Assembly (NCBI RefSeq): GCF_018219455.1
Contig: NZ_CP056122.1
Span: 1,364,001 to 1,428,000 of the forward strand
DNA from: Moritella sp. 5
GTDB taxonomy: Bacteria > Pseudomonadota > Gammaproteobacteria > Enterobacterales > Moritellaceae
DNA length: 64,000 nucleotides
Direction of reading: 5' to 3'
The notes under the pieces were generated by a model. The model was not told the DNA's origin, searched no databases, and was given only the letters and a program-made list of their open reading frames with translations. This document shows, one piece after another, positions 45,623-54,896 of this stretch. Position numbers and translations under genes: made by a program. Each line of letters begins with the position of its first letter. Within the stretch, counting starts at the first letter, position 1.

Positions 45623-46606
45623 TTAGCGGCGGATTATTTTTCGAGAAACGACTTCAACACAAGGCTTATTGCAGCCATTCACGGCATTTAACGCCATTTT
45701 AAGTGCGTGTTCTGCAATGAGTTCAAATTGCTGCGGTAATGATTGAATTTTGCTGGGTAAGAAATCCAGCAATCGGTTATCACCAAAAGTAGCCAGTTTC
45801 GTTGTTGCCATTAAGCTTGGGTTGAGTATCAAGCAATCAAGCACGCCTTCAAATAGCGTATACGAGGTCGCTAAGATAGCATCAGGGAATGTATCGTTAT
45901 CTATCCATAGCTGCACTTGGGCTTGACCTTGGTCTTGACTAAAATGATCACCATAAGCGGTTAACTTTTTAACCGGGATTCCATGCTGCTTAATTGCAGA
46001 CAGGAACCCTTGTTCACGCTCTTTCGATATACCAAGATCTGGTACTGCGCCAATTAAGCCGATAGACCGAATATCTTGCTCTAATAAGGCTTGGGTAAGC
46101 TCATAAGCCCCGTCTAAATCTTCACTGATAACACAAGAAAAAATTTCATCGTCCATCGCACGATCTAACCCGATAACTGGCACGCCATTAGCTTGAACAG
46201 TGCGGTAATAGTTGTGTTCAGCAGGAAGTGCACTCGCCACTAATAAAGCATCAATACGACGACTTAATAAGGTATCCGCGACTTTTATCTCGGTATCAGC
46301 ATCATCATCAGAGCAAGAAATGATGAGTTGGTATCCCGCTTTACGCGCATCACGCTCGAGTAATTTGGCTAATTTAGCATAACTGCTGTTTTCTAAATCA
46401 GGAATGATTAAACCAAGCGAACGATTACTGCCTGCACGTAATGATTGTGCGGCATGATCAGGGCGGTAATTATGTTCATTAACGACAGCCATTACTTTTA
46501 TTTGGGTTTTTTCACTAATGCGGTATTTACTGGCTTTCCCGTTAATCACATAACTGGCAGTGGTACGTGATACACCCGCTAGTTTGGCTATTTCATCTAA
46601 TGTCAT
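45623..46606 (-). CDS. cra: Catabolite repressor/activator Cra (FruR)
   Basis: This 327-residue LacI/GalR-family regulator releases DNA on binding fructose-1-phosphate. The N-terminal headpiece TLDEIAKLAGVSRTTASYVI and the hinge region match E. coli Cra closely. The effector domain has GLIIPDLENSSYAKLAKLLE, LLVASALPAEHNYY, VIGLDRAMDDEIF, GAVPDLGISKEREQGF and FGDNRLLDFL, which are Cra hallmarks. It is divergent from fruBKA with two palindromic Cra operators and one partial site between them, so it likely represses fru and itself in the absence of fructose. Confidence 0.95.
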   Translation of the reverse strand: MTLDEIAKLAGVSRTTASYVINGKASKYRISEKTQIKVMAVVNEHNYRPDHAAQSLRAGSNRSLGLIIPDLENSSYAKLAKLLERDARKAGYQLIISCSDDDADTEIKVADTLLSRRIDALLVASALPAEHNYYRTVQANGVPVIGLDRAMDDEIFSCVISEDLDGAYELTQALLEQDIRSIGLIGAVPDLGISKEREQGFLSAIKQHGIPVKKLTAYGDHFSQDQGQAQVQLWIDNDTFPDAILATSYTLFEGVLDCLILNPSLMATTKLATFGDNRLLDFLPSKIQSLPQQFELIAEHALKMALNAVNGCNKPCVEVVSRKIIRR

Positions 46607-46701
46607 GGTTGTTTCATCCCTAATCTGTGCGCTCGCTCATAGTTTTTTACATGATTTGTTGTTGAAAATTGTAATCAGTCTAGAAACACTTCAGTATATT
46701 A

Positions 46702-46717
46702 GCTGAAAGGTTTCAGC
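46702..46717. promoter_or_regulatory. Cra operator 1 in the cra-fru intergenic region
   Basis: GCTGAAAGGTTTCAGC has perfect GCTGAAA/TTTCAGC arms around a two-base centre, fitting the Cra consensus TGAAWCSNTHHW. Confidence 0.8.
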
Positions 46718-46743
46718 AATGCCATGTATTATCATTTTGTCAT

Positions 46744-46757
46744 GACTGAAACCTTTT
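46744..46757. promoter_or_regulatory. Partial Cra operator 2
   Basis: ACTGAAACCTTTTT keeps one strong half, TGAAACC, as in many natural asymmetric Cra sites. It lies between the two palindromic operators. Confidence 0.5.
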
Positions 46758-46770
46758 TAATTGATCATTT

Positions 46771-46786
46771 GCTGAAACGATTCAGC
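46771..46786. promoter_or_regulatory. Cra operator 3, nearest fruB
   Basis: GCTGAAACGATTCAGC is a near-perfect Cra palindrome, 57 bases upstream of the fruB start and 69 bp centre to centre from operator 1. Confidence 0.85.
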
Positions 46787-46842
46787 ACGACTTTGAAGCA
46801 AAGAGTCATTGCATTATTACCTTGGTATTACGGAGTAAAGTT

Positions 46843-47955
46843 ATGTTGTCACTGTCTTCTAATGACATTAAGTTAAACCAATCGGCGCCGAACAAACAGC
46901 TCGCGATTAAAACGCTTGCGCAAGATTTGGTAAATAAAAATTATGTGGAAGCAAATTATGTCGAGGGTATGTTAGCCCGTGAAGCGCAGCACTCTACGTA
47001 TTTAGGCAATGGCATTGCTATCCCACATGGCACGGTTGATACGCGTGACTTGGTTAATAAAACAGGTGTGCAATTACATCATTATCCACAAGGCGTTGAT
47101 TGGGGTGAGGGGCAAGTCGTTTATTTAGCTATTGCGATTGCAGCTAAGTCGGATGAGCATTTAGCCATTTTAAAACAGCTGACGCATGTATTAAGTGCTG
47201 ATGGCATAGAGCAACAGCTACAGCAATGTGATAGCACGGAATCTATTATTATCTTGCTTGAAGGTCGCCAGCAGTCAGAAACACTATTAACAGCTGATTT
47301 AGTACAACTTGCTTTCCCTGCTAAAGACCTATCACAACTCACCGCTGTTGCGGCGGGTTTACTTAAACATCATCACTGTATTGATAATACCGGGGTTGCT
47401 GATGCTATCACGACACCTGCGACTTATCTGGGTCAGGGTTTATGGTTAGCGAAAACAACGAAGTCGGTAGTGACAACGGCTATCTCTTTTGTAACACCTG
47501 CAGAACCTTTGCAGCAAGATAGCTTACCTGTTCAAGGCGTGCTCATGCTAGCAAGTGCTAACGATCTGCATTTCAATAACATGCAATGCGTGGTTGATTT
47601 AATTTATCAGCAACAAGTTAATCAGTTATTTAATACAGATGCTGACATTGTTATCGGTTTATTGACGAACGTTAAACCGAGTGGCGTAACGGCCATATTT
47701 ACGATTCATAACAGCCATGGTCTACATGCAAGACCAAGTGCCATGTTAGTGAATATCGCCAAGAAATATCAGGCTGATATTCAAGTTACAAATATGGCGG
47801 GTAAATCAACCAATGCGAAAAGCTTGATGAAATTAATGTCTTTAGGCGTAAGTTGCGACGAAGTACTTACGTTTACAGCCCAAGGCGATGACGCTGAATT
47901 GGCGTTAAAAGCGATTGGTGAAGGTATCGATGCTGGATTAGGTGAAGGTAAATAA
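46843..47955 (+). CDS. fruB: Fructose PTS diphosphoryl transfer protein FruB (EIIA-HPr)
   Basis: This 370-residue cytosolic phosphocarrier passes phosphate from Enzyme I to the fructose permease. The start at 46843 ([13 protein letters not shown]) has CGGAG about 8 bases upstream. The EIIA domain (1-145) has its phospho-His62 in [13 protein letters not shown] middle domain (about 150-280) follows, then an HPr-like domain (283-370) with His295 in [12 protein letters not shown] and [11 protein letters not shown]. It is first of the fruBKA operon behind the Cra operators, and its stop overlaps the fruK start (TAATG). Confidence 0.95.
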   Translation: MLSLSSNDIKLNQSAPNKQLAIKTLAQDLVNKNYVEANYVEGMLAREAQHSTYLGNGIAIPHGTVDTRDLVNKTGVQLHHYPQGVDWGEGQVVYLAIAIAAKSDEHLAILKQLTHVLSADGIEQQLQQCDSTESIIILLEGRQQSETLLTADLVQLAFPAKDLSQLTAVAAGLLKHHHCIDNTGVADAITTPATYLGQGLWLAKTTKSVVTTAISFVTPAEPLQQDSLPVQGVLMLASANDLHFNNMQCVVDLIYQQQVNQLFNTDADIVIGLLTNVKPSGVTAIFTIHNSHGLHARPSAMLVNIAKKYQADIQVTNMAGKSTNAKSLMKLMSLGVSCDEVLTFTAQGDDAELALKAIGEGIDAGLGEGK

Positions 47956-48899
47956 TGACCATGCAATTAACAACATTAAAAGTAGTAACAGTGACGCTAA
48001 ATCCAGCATTGGATTTAACGGGTCATTTGCAAACATTGACTAAGGGCACGGTAAACCAAGTTAAGCACTGCGCATTAGAGCCTGCAGGTAAAGGCGTGAA
48101 TGTGGCTAAAGTGCTGGCTGAACTCGGGGCTGATGTGACTGCTACAGGTTTTTTAGGTGTTGAAAATGAAGCCCCTTTTTGTCAGCTATTTGAGCGTACC
48201 AAGATCACTGATAAATTTATCCGCGTACAAGGTGCAACACGTATCAACGTTAAGTTAGTCGAAGCGAACTGCCAGGTTAGTGATATTAATTTTCCGGGCG
48301 TAAGCGTTACTGCTGCGGCACTCGTAGAATTTGAAGCCATGCTGTTTAATTTATCGTTAAGCCATGATGTATTCATTATTGCGGGTAGTTTACCTATCGG
48401 TGTTAGTCCAGAAGTGTGTGCTAACTGGATTGAAAAATTGCAACAGGCAGGTAAAAAGGTGTTTTTTGATAGTAGTAATGCTGCATTAAGTGCTGGGCTT
48501 GAGGTACAACCTTGGCTAATAAAACCGAATGATGAAGAGTTAGCCCATTGGGCGGAAAGCATGTCTCAAGCAGAACAATCGTTAACCGAAATCGCGCAGC
48601 AGTTATCAAACACGGGTATTGCTAACGTGGTTGTATCGCTTGGGGCTGAAGGGGTTATGTGGTTAAACAAAGAGGGATGGTTACAGGCAAAACCACCAAC
48701 AATGGATGTTGTTAGTACGGTTGGGGCGGGTGATACCCTGGTCGCAGGTATGTGCTGGGGGCATCTGAATAACTGGAATAAAGAACAAACATTACGTTTT
48801 TCTACGGCATTATCAGCGTTAGCAGTAACGCAAGTTGGTGTTGGCGTGAAAGACATAAATTCGGTACTGACAATGAGTGAACGCATCGCGATTTGCTAA
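47955..48899 (+). CDS. fruK: 1-phosphofructokinase
   Basis: This 314-residue PfkB-family kinase converts fructose-1-phosphate to fructose-1,6-bisphosphate. Landmarks are TVTLNPALDLTGHLQTL at the N-terminus, the sugar-binding PAGKGVNVAKVLAELGADV, FIIAGSLPIGVSP, LIKPNDEELAHW and the anion hole with catalytic Asp260 in VSTVGAGDTLVAGMCWG. The length is typical. It is the middle gene of fruBKA, overlapping fruB by one base. Its substrate is also the inducer of Cra, so its activity ends induction. Confidence 0.95.
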   Translation: MTMQLTTLKVVTVTLNPALDLTGHLQTLTKGTVNQVKHCALEPAGKGVNVAKVLAELGADVTATGFLGVENEAPFCQLFERTKITDKFIRVQGATRINVKLVEANCQVSDINFPGVSVTAAALVEFEAMLFNLSLSHDVFIIAGSLPIGVSPEVCANWIEKLQQAGKKVFFDSSNAALSAGLEVQPWLIKPNDEELAHWAESMSQAEQSLTEIAQQLSNTGIANVVVSLGAEGVMWLNKEGWLQAKPPTMDVVSTVGAGDTLVAGMCWGHLNNWNKEQTLRFSTALSALAVTQVGVGVKDINSVLTMSERIAIC

Positions 48900-48915
48900 T
48901 GAAAGGACATTAATA

Positions 48916-50649
48916 ATGAAAATTGCAATTGTAACGGCTTGCCCAAGTGGTATAGCAAGCAGCCTTATTGCTGCGGGTTTATTAGAAAAAGCAGTCACAG
49001 AGTTAAAGTGGCAAGCGAATATCGAGTGTCATTCATCTGTCGCCCCTGTAACGCTTTTAACTGATAAGCAGATTGCTGAGGCTGATTGCATTATTGTTGC
49101 AGCGAGTCAGAACATTGATGATGCACGTTTTATTGGTAAAAAAGTATACCGTTCTGAAGTCGATGCAGTATTTACTGATACTAAAACATATTTAGATCAG
49201 GCCGTTAAAAATGCCGTTGAGCTTGTAAGTAGTAATCAAGTGGCTGCTATCAGCACGGAAACGGTTATTGCAGGTAAAAAAATTGTGGCGGTCACGGCTT
49301 GTCCAACTGGTGTTGCACATACCTTTATGGCTGCTGAAGCGTTAGAACAAGAAGGCAAACGTCTAGGGCATACGATTAAAGTTGAAACGCGTGGTTCTGT
49401 TGGCGCTAAAAATCAACTGAGCAGTGCTGAGATTGCTGCTGCGGATATCGTTATTATTGCTGCAGATATTGATATCGACTTGGCCCGTTTTGATGGTAAA
49501 AAAGTGTATAAAACCAGTACCGGTTTGGCATTGAAGAAAACCACCCAAACAATGGATAATGCGTTTAATGACGTACAAGTATATCGTCACGGCAAGTCGG
49601 CAGTAAATGAACAAGCCAGCACCGAAAAAACAGGTGTTTATAAACACTTAATGACAGGTGTTTCACACATGCTACCGTTAGTTGTTGCGGGTGGTTTGGC
49701 TATCGCGTTGTCATTTGTATTTGGTATCGAAGCATTTAAAGAAGAGGGGACACTAGCGGCCGCGTTAATGACTATTGGTGGTGGTTCGGCTTTTGCGCTT
49801 ATGATCCCAGTACTTGCGGGCTTTATTGCTTTTTCTATTGCGGATCGCCCGGGCCTTGCGCCAGGTTTGATTGGCGGTATGTTAGCAAGTTCAACGGGAG
49901 CTGGCTTCTTAGGTGGTATTGTTGCAGGTTTCCTTGCTGGTTATACGGCTAAGTTAATCGCAGAAAAGGTACAGTTGCCACAATCAATGGAAGCACTGAA
50001 ACCTATCTTAATCATTCCATTAGCAGCGTCGTTAATCACTGGTTTAGTGATGATTTATGTTGTCGGTGGTCCGGTTTCAGCTGCAATGAACGCATTAACG
50101 GAGTTTTTGAATAATATGGGTTCGGCTAACGCCGTGCTATTGGGTATTATCCTTGGTGGCATGATGTGCTTCGACCTTGGTGGTCCAGTAAACAAGACCG
50201 CGTATACCTTTGGTGTAGGTTTATTAGCATCGCAAACCTATGCGCCGATGGCCGCTGTGATGGCTGCGGGTATGGTGCCTGCGTTAGGTATGGGTCTGGC
50301 AACTTTCCTTGCAAAACGTAAATTCAATAACAGTGAGCAGGAAGCGGGTAAAGCATCATTTGTCTTAGGCTTATGTTTTATTTCTGAAGGTGCTATTCCA
50401 TTTGCGGCGCGCGATCCAATGCGTGTTATCCCTAGCTGTATTGCTGGTGGTGCATTAACGGGGGCATTGTCTATGCTGTTTGGTGCTGAGTTAATGGCAC
50501 CACATGGCGGTCTGTTTGTTCTGTTAATTCCAAACGCGATTACACCTGTATTTATGTATTTAGTCGCGATTGTTGCGGGTACACTTGTGACAGGCATTAG
50601 CTATGCGGTACTTAAAAAATCAGATAGCACTGATACTCAGATAGCTTAA
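48916..50649 (+). CDS. fruA: Fructose-specific PTS permease FruA (EIIB'BC)
   Basis: This 577-residue permease takes up fructose as fructose-1-phosphate. The start at 48916 has AAAGGA upstream. The N-terminal EIIB' domain (1-100) keeps a Cys (Cys9 in VTACPSGIAS), unlike the Cys-free E. coli version. EIIB (about 120-220) has the phospho-Cys129 in VTACPTGVAHTFMAAEA. EIIC (about 240-570) is membrane-embedded, with LMTGVSHMLPLVVAGGLAIA, FSIADRPGLAPGLIGGM, FDLGGPVNKTAYTFGVGLL and FISEGAIPFAARDPMRVIP. It is last of the operon, followed by a terminator. Confidence 0.95.
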   Translation: MKIAIVTACPSGIASSLIAAGLLEKAVTELKWQANIECHSSVAPVTLLTDKQIAEADCIIVAASQNIDDARFIGKKVYRSEVDAVFTDTKTYLDQAVKNAVELVSSNQVAAISTETVIAGKKIVAVTACPTGVAHTFMAAEALEQEGKRLGHTIKVETRGSVGAKNQLSSAEIAAADIVIIAADIDIDLARFDGKKVYKTSTGLALKKTTQTMDNAFNDVQVYRHGKSAVNEQASTEKTGVYKHLMTGVSHMLPLVVAGGLAIALSFVFGIEAFKEEGTLAAALMTIGGGSAFALMIPVLAGFIAFSIADRPGLAPGLIGGMLASSTGAGFLGGIVAGFLAGYTAKLIAEKVQLPQSMEALKPILIIPLAASLITGLVMIYVVGGPVSAAMNALTEFLNNMGSANAVLLGIILGGMMCFDLGGPVNKTAYTFGVGLLASQTYAPMAAVMAAGMVPALGMGLATFLAKRKFNNSEQEAGKASFVLGLCFISEGAIPFAARDPMRVIPSCIAGGALTGALSMLFGAELMAPHGGLFVLLIPNAITPVFMYLVAIVAGTLVTGISYAVLKKSDSTDTQIA

Positions 50650-50673
50650 TTAATCTGTCTTTATGCTAATTCA

Positions 50674-50709
50674 AAGCCAGTTTAAGTTAATGCTTAAGCT
50701 GGCTTTTTG
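50674..50709 (+). terminator. Rho-independent terminator of fruBKA
   Basis: AAGCCAGTTTAAG (50674-50686) pairs with CTTAAGCTGGCTT (50693-50705, one G-T pair), then TTTTT. Confidence 0.9.
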
Positions 50710-50805
50710 CATAAACGATAGAGGCATATGATTTATCTGTAATAGCGAGTATATTAGTGGCGACTGTTTACATCCAGTATTAGTGCATTTGAACTCGGAG
50801 TTAAT

Positions 50806-51219
50806 ATGCCATCACATTTACCAAAAAAGTTTAGTCACGTATTTTTAAAAATGTTTAGTTATATCGAAGCTGTGTTGCTTGTTTTAATTACTATGGCGAC
50901 AATTTACGCGATGGCAAATGATTTTTATCATGTTTATGAAGAACAAACGGTAAAATTAACGGATATTTTGTTAATGTTTATCTACCTAGAAGTACTCGCC
51001 ATGGTCCAGCAATTTGTTGTTAATGGTAAGATTCCCGTTCGCTATCCTATCTATATCGCAATCATGGCAATTGCCCGTTATATTACGCTAGGAATGAAAG
51101 AGCTACAGAGTGTGGATGTCGTGTGGCTATCGGTTGCTGCATTAGTATTAGCTTTATCGACAGTTATTATCCGTGCAGGCCACTTCTATTGGCCTTATAA
51201 AGAATTAGGTGACGAATAA
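50806..51219 (+). CDS. psiE: PsiE family membrane protein
   Basis: This 137-residue inner-membrane protein with four helices belongs to the PsiE (phosphate-starvation-inducible E) family. Diagnostic segments are FSYIEAVLLVLITMATIYAM, TDILLMFIYLEVLAMVQQF, RYPIYIAIMAIARYITLGMK and IIRAGHFYWPYKEL. The length matches. I do not see a clear Pho box upstream, so phosphate control is not supported here by sequence. It stands alone and converges on the M15 peptidase gene. Function is unknown beyond its regulation in E. coli. Confidence 0.9.
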   Translation: MPSHLPKKFSHVFLKMFSYIEAVLLVLITMATIYAMANDFYHVYEEQTVKLTDILLMFIYLEVLAMVQQFVVNGKIPVRYPIYIAIMAIARYITLGMKELQSVDVVWLSVAALVLALSTVIIRAGHFYWPYKELGDE

Positions 51220-51256
51220 CAACAGCCTTGGTTGAGGTCTTTAATTTCTTACTGCT

Positions 51257-52174
51257 CTAACCTTTTACGCAAATAGGTGAAACTTGTAGCGGTAGTTTTA
51301 TTGCCGCTATTACTTTCTCTGGCGACTGATTAAAGGTTTTACTGAGTGATTCACTATTTAGTTTAGTCTCTAAATAATAAACATAGTCGTTCACTTTATG
51401 CTGCGCATAAGCTTTAGGGTAACTCGCTTTACATGATTGATACCAGGTTACATAATTATCAAAGAACTGACTGGCATTATCCGTTGGCATTACCGACATT
51501 AAGTTGGCCATATTACGGCTGACTTGAAAGTGCTGGTAATCAATCGGAGTATTCCAAAAACCACCCCAATATAAAAAGCCATTATCAGCAAAGGTAGAGA
51601 TAACATCTTCAGCAAAGCCTTGGCGTTCATCTTTACCGTATCTAAATTTCATTCTGTTCGCGTATTTAGCACCATCGTCAGGCTTGAATCTGGCGCTACC
51701 TTCTTCACCAAACTCAACGAACGGATTTTGTTTTGGATTAATATCGATAGCTAAACCATAAGCATGAACTGATAGCGAACGCTTACCTGCGATAGGTCGG
51801 TAATTGAATGCAGATGTATTATTATCCGCCATTGATAGGTCATCATCACCTTGGTAATGACGTATTGGCTGTGCTTTATTGATGGGAAATTCTAATTCAT
51901 ATAAACGATCAAAAATAGCCGCGACGTAAGGCGATACAGCATCCATGACGACAATTGAACCGTTATTATGCTGCTGACCCTGAAAATCAATATACTTGAA
52001 TTGTACTTGTCTTAAACGATCGCACTGTACAGGAGCAGCTGAGGACATAACGCCCGCATCTGTCATTGCGCGGCAGTCTTTGCCTGAGATTTCCGTTATA
52101 TTTGCAGCCGAGACTGGTAATAGAGAATTGCAGATTAGCGCTGGGATTAATGTTTTAAACCAATGTGTTGACAT
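51257..52174 (-). CDS. Exported M15-family (D-Ala-D-Ala carboxypeptidase-like) peptidase
   Basis: This 305-residue protein has a signal peptide (cleavage near VSA, residue 23) and a zinc peptidase domain of the M15 type, which trims cell-wall peptides. The metal ligands are seen in LSVHAYGLAIDINPKQNP (His137, Asp144) and in LYWGGFWNTPIDYQHFQ (Asp212, His215), the S-x-H-x-x-G-x-A-x-D and D-x-x-H-F patterns. The C-terminal 80 residues, with two cysteines, are outside the domain. It may be an L-Ala-D-Glu or D-Ala-D-Ala peptidase in the periplasm. It stands alone. Confidence 0.82.
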   Translation of the reverse strand: MSTHWFKTLIPALICNSLLPVSAANITEISGKDCRAMTDAGVMSSAAPVQCDRLRQVQFKYIDFQGQQHNNGSIVVMDAVSPYVAAIFDRLYELEFPINKAQPIRHYQGDDDLSMADNNTSAFNYRPIAGKRSLSVHAYGLAIDINPKQNPFVEFGEEGSARFKPDDGAKYANRMKFRYGKDERQGFAEDVISTFADNGFLYWGGFWNTPIDYQHFQVSRNMANLMSVMPTDNASQFFDNYVTWYQSCKASYPKAYAQHKVNDYVYYLETKLNSESLSKTFNQSPEKVIAAIKLPLQVSPICVKG

Positions 52175-52389
52175 ACGTTTCCATCCATTTAGTCATGTTT
52201 TTTATCATCTTAACGTGTATCGTATAAATGTAAATACGTTATGATTTTATTCATGATTAATTAGTCTGTTCGGTATATCAAATGCTTATTAGAATAGGGA
52301 AGAATGAGAGAAATAAGCTGAGGTATATCGTCAGCTTGTTTCTCTATCATTAGGTAAGATGTAGATATAACTTAGTCTTGGTTGGGCTA

Positions 52390-53184
52390 CTAGCCTGATG
52401 GCATTGCAAGGATTTCGGCAATGTTAATACTGGTCGTATATTGCACCAACTTAGGTTCTTGTTGGCTACGTGCTAATACCGCCATACGGTCTGATAGTTC
52501 ATTACCTTCGATATTTGCATGGCCTTTAACATGGGAAATAATTAAATTGGATTTTAATTGTTCGTACAAACTAAAGCATTGTTGAATAATGGCTAGGTTT
52601 TTAATTTCTTCATTCTTACCACGTTTCCAGCCTTTATTTTTCCAACCTTTTGCCCACTTAGTGATGCAATCAATTGAGTATCTAGAGTCAGATAATACCT
52701 GTACTGTTTTACCTTGTTCTATGTGTGAGGCTGCAAAGCGGAAGGCAATTAATAAGCCATTTAATTCTGCTGAGTTGTTCGTCCCGTTAGCTTCGTATAA
52801 GCCGTACCATAATTGTGCCAGCTTATCTTTTTCATAAACCGCCATGCCTGTACCGGATTTACCTGGGTTAGGAGAGCAAGCTCCATCACAGTAAATGTTG
52901 AGATCTGCAACTTGTGGTGGTGTTGATAGAATTGACTTAGATGCACCTGCAGGGCGTGCTGCTTTTGGTTTAACTCCTGAACCTGTCGCACCTTCTTTTG
53001 CTAATGAGCGTTTCATTAATGCGCGAGTATAGGTTGAGGCGAATGCTTGGTCTGCTTCTTCTTTTGACGGGAAACCCATATATTGAGCATCACTGCGGCC
53101 ATCAATCTGTGCTTTAGTTTCGGACCAATTATCAAATACACCAGTCTTCACACCTTTCCATACTACGTAATGTTTTTTACTCAT
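52390..53184 (-). CDS. Ribonuclease H with N-terminal viroplasmin domain
   Basis: This 264-residue type 1 RNase H cleaves RNA in RNA-DNA hybrids. The N-terminal 50 residues (KHYVVWKGVKTGVFDNW, ending FPSKEEADQAF) are the caulimovirus viroplasmin-like domain that binds hybrids in eukaryotic and some bacterial RNases H. A basic linker with Ala/Pro/Lys follows to about residue 92. The catalytic domain has Asp100 (YCDGACSPNPG), Glu140 (NNSAELNGL), Asp166 (LSDSRYS) and Asp232 (GNELSDRM), plus His222 in KGHANIEGNE, so all active-site residues are present. It is likely an accessory enzyme beside a housekeeping rnhA elsewhere. Confidence 0.93.
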   Translation of the reverse strand: MSKKHYVVWKGVKTGVFDNWSETKAQIDGRSDAQYMGFPSKEEADQAFASTYTRALMKRSLAKEGATGSGVKPKAARPAGASKSILSTPPQVADLNIYCDGACSPNPGKSGTGMAVYEKDKLAQLWYGLYEANGTNNSAELNGLLIAFRFAASHIEQGKTVQVLSDSRYSIDCITKWAKGWKNKGWKRGKNEEIKNLAIIQQCFSLYEQLKSNLIISHVKGHANIEGNELSDRMAVLARSQQEPKLVQYTTSINIAEILAMPSG

Positions 53185-53296
53185 AACTTAATTTAATACT
53201 CTTAAAGTTTAATACCTAAATAATAAATGCCTTAAGCCAAATTACCAACTATAACCATAGCCTTGTACACAATTTATGCGTTATTAAGCGGGCTAT

Positions 53297-54235
53297 TTAT
53301 TGTATTTTTTCATTTTCGATAAATGTTTTAATTAGGTGCACGACCAAGTCGGGTTGTTCATTCGTGACCCCATGACCCGTGTCGGGTATAACAATAAGGG
53401 GCGCTTGTATCTTTTTACTCAGGTAGATGCCATGTTCAACAGGAAAGATACGATCTTTTTCACCCCAAATGAGCAATGCTGGTGTTGATGATACTGGGGC
53501 CTCGAGTAAAGCATCTCGATCGGCAGGTAATGATTGGATCATGGCTATTTTCTGTTTATGCCAAGTTGCAAAGTAAGTTTGATAGATTTGGTCTGCAATA
53601 AAGTCGGGCATCATTTTAGGTTCCACAAAAATACCACTAAATAAACGGCGTAACTCATAGCTGTTCTTTGGTATAAAGAAGTCCTCTGGTTTATCGACTG
53701 CAAAGCGTTTGTTTAACGCAGCAAGATCATCATCACTGAAGTAGGGACCTGGGCTGGCGATGATGATGGCTTTGCTAATTCGGCTATCTTGAGTGTTATT
53801 GAGCATGTTGAAGGTGATAAAGCCGCCATAAGAGATACTGGCAATATTGATATTATCAAGCTGTAATTGATTGACTAACTGCCATATTGCTTGTGTTTCT
53901 GTTGTGAGGTTAGCTTCACCTGCGCTAAAAGAGTCACCAAACCAAGCGAGGTCTGGTGCGATAACATCATAATCTTTGCTTAGTGCCAGCATTTCTTTTT
54001 GCCATGTCGTGACGGCATTGCCACCAAATCCATGCAGCAGTAATAGTGGCTGTCCTTCTCCTCCACGCCAATAACTCAGCGAACCACCTTCTTCTAAACT
54101 CATCAGGTGCTGCTCAAAGCCTACAGATCTTAAGCTATCCTCATCCGAGTCTATTTTCCAGCGAACAATCGAACAGCCTGTTAATAATGAAAAACATATA
54201 TAAATAATGAATAGTTTTAGCTTGGTGGAAATCAT
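53297..54235 (-). CDS. Alpha/beta hydrolase lipoprotein
   Basis: This 312-residue predicted lipoprotein (signal ending LLTGC, Cys21) has an alpha/beta hydrolase fold. The oxyanion region is LLLLHGFGGNAVTTWQ, the nucleophile Ser135 is in IASISYGGFITF, the acid Asp is in IWGEKDRIFPVEHG and the catalytic His in VIPDTGHGVTNEQP. The lid region spans about 160-215. The triad is intact, so it should be an active esterase or lipase-like enzyme on the envelope. It stands alone; substrate unknown. Confidence 0.85.
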   Translation of the reverse strand: MISTKLKLFIIYICFSLLTGCSIVRWKIDSDEDSLRSVGFEQHLMSLEEGGSLSYWRGGEGQPLLLLHGFGGNAVTTWQKEMLALSKDYDVIAPDLAWFGDSFSAGEANLTTETQAIWQLVNQLQLDNINIASISYGGFITFNMLNNTQDSRISKAIIIASPGPYFSDDDLAALNKRFAVDKPEDFFIPKNSYELRRLFSGIFVEPKMMPDFIADQIYQTYFATWHKQKIAMIQSLPADRDALLEAPVSSTPALLIWGEKDRIFPVEHGIYLSKKIQAPLIVIPDTGHGVTNEQPDLVVHLIKTFIENEKIQ

Positions 54236-54385
54236 ATTATTTGGCCGATTGCTGAGAGAATATAAAACAATACCTCAAATTGGAGATAAATAACATAACA
54301 TTAATTTAACTTAGTGCTATCAAAAAAGAGTATTACTTAAGTGGAGGGTGTGGAAACGTCAACGGCGATTTAGAATGAATGGCAG

Positions 54386-54423
54386 AAATCAAAACGCATA
54401 CCAACGATTTGATGTTGGCATGC
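54386..54423 (-). terminator. Stem-loop terminator of the DUF2750 gene
   Basis: GCATACCAAC (54396-54405) pairs with GTTGGCATGC (54414-54423) with one mismatch. On the minus strand it is followed by GTTTTGATTT. Confidence 0.65.
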
Positions 54424-54440
54424 TTTCTAATAAACGGTTA

Positions 54441-54833
54441 TTAGCGTTTTTTCTTCGCTTGTTTCTGTAATGCCATATCAAATTCGTCAGGGAACATAAT
54501 AAGACCTTCGTCATCAAGGTTTGGGAAGACAACGATAGCTAGGTCATCATCCATTAAACCCGATGTCCAACGGCTTTGCCATTTAGCTAATGAAATAGAT
54601 TCTGTTTTACAGTGTTCCCATTCACCAGTCGCCCAAGATTGTGCAAACTCTGCGTTAGGCCATACTGGCACACAATCTTCGTCATCGTTATTTAGCATTA
54701 CACAACCGTGTTCATCCGTTAAGATCCAGATTTTACGTTCGCTTGTTACTTCTTTTAATAAATAGCTAAGGCGCTTTTCTTCATCGTAAGCTTGAATCGT
54801 TGCTATTTGGTTCTCGTCGAGCGTGTTTGACAT
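54441..54833 (-). CDS. DUF2750 family protein
   Basis: This 130-residue acidic cytosolic protein is of the DUF2750 family. Recognisable segments are RLSYLLKEVTSERKIWILTD, CVPVWPNAEFAQSWATGEWE, ISLAKWQSRWTSGLMDDD and VVFPNLDDEGLIMFPDEFD. The family has no known function. A short Lys-rich tail (KQAKKKR) ends the protein. It has its own terminator downstream and a cytochrome b562 gene 63 bases upstream on the same strand. Confidence 0.82.
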   Translation of the reverse strand: MSNTLDENQIATIQAYDEEKRLSYLLKEVTSERKIWILTDEHGCVMLNNDDEDCVPVWPNAEFAQSWATGEWEHCKTESISLAKWQSRWTSGLMDDDLAIVVFPNLDDEGLIMFPDEFDMALQKQAKKKR

Positions 54834-54896
54834 GTAATCTGTTCCTAATTTTTACTAATATGACGGTAATAATCATCACCGACATGTAATTGTTTA

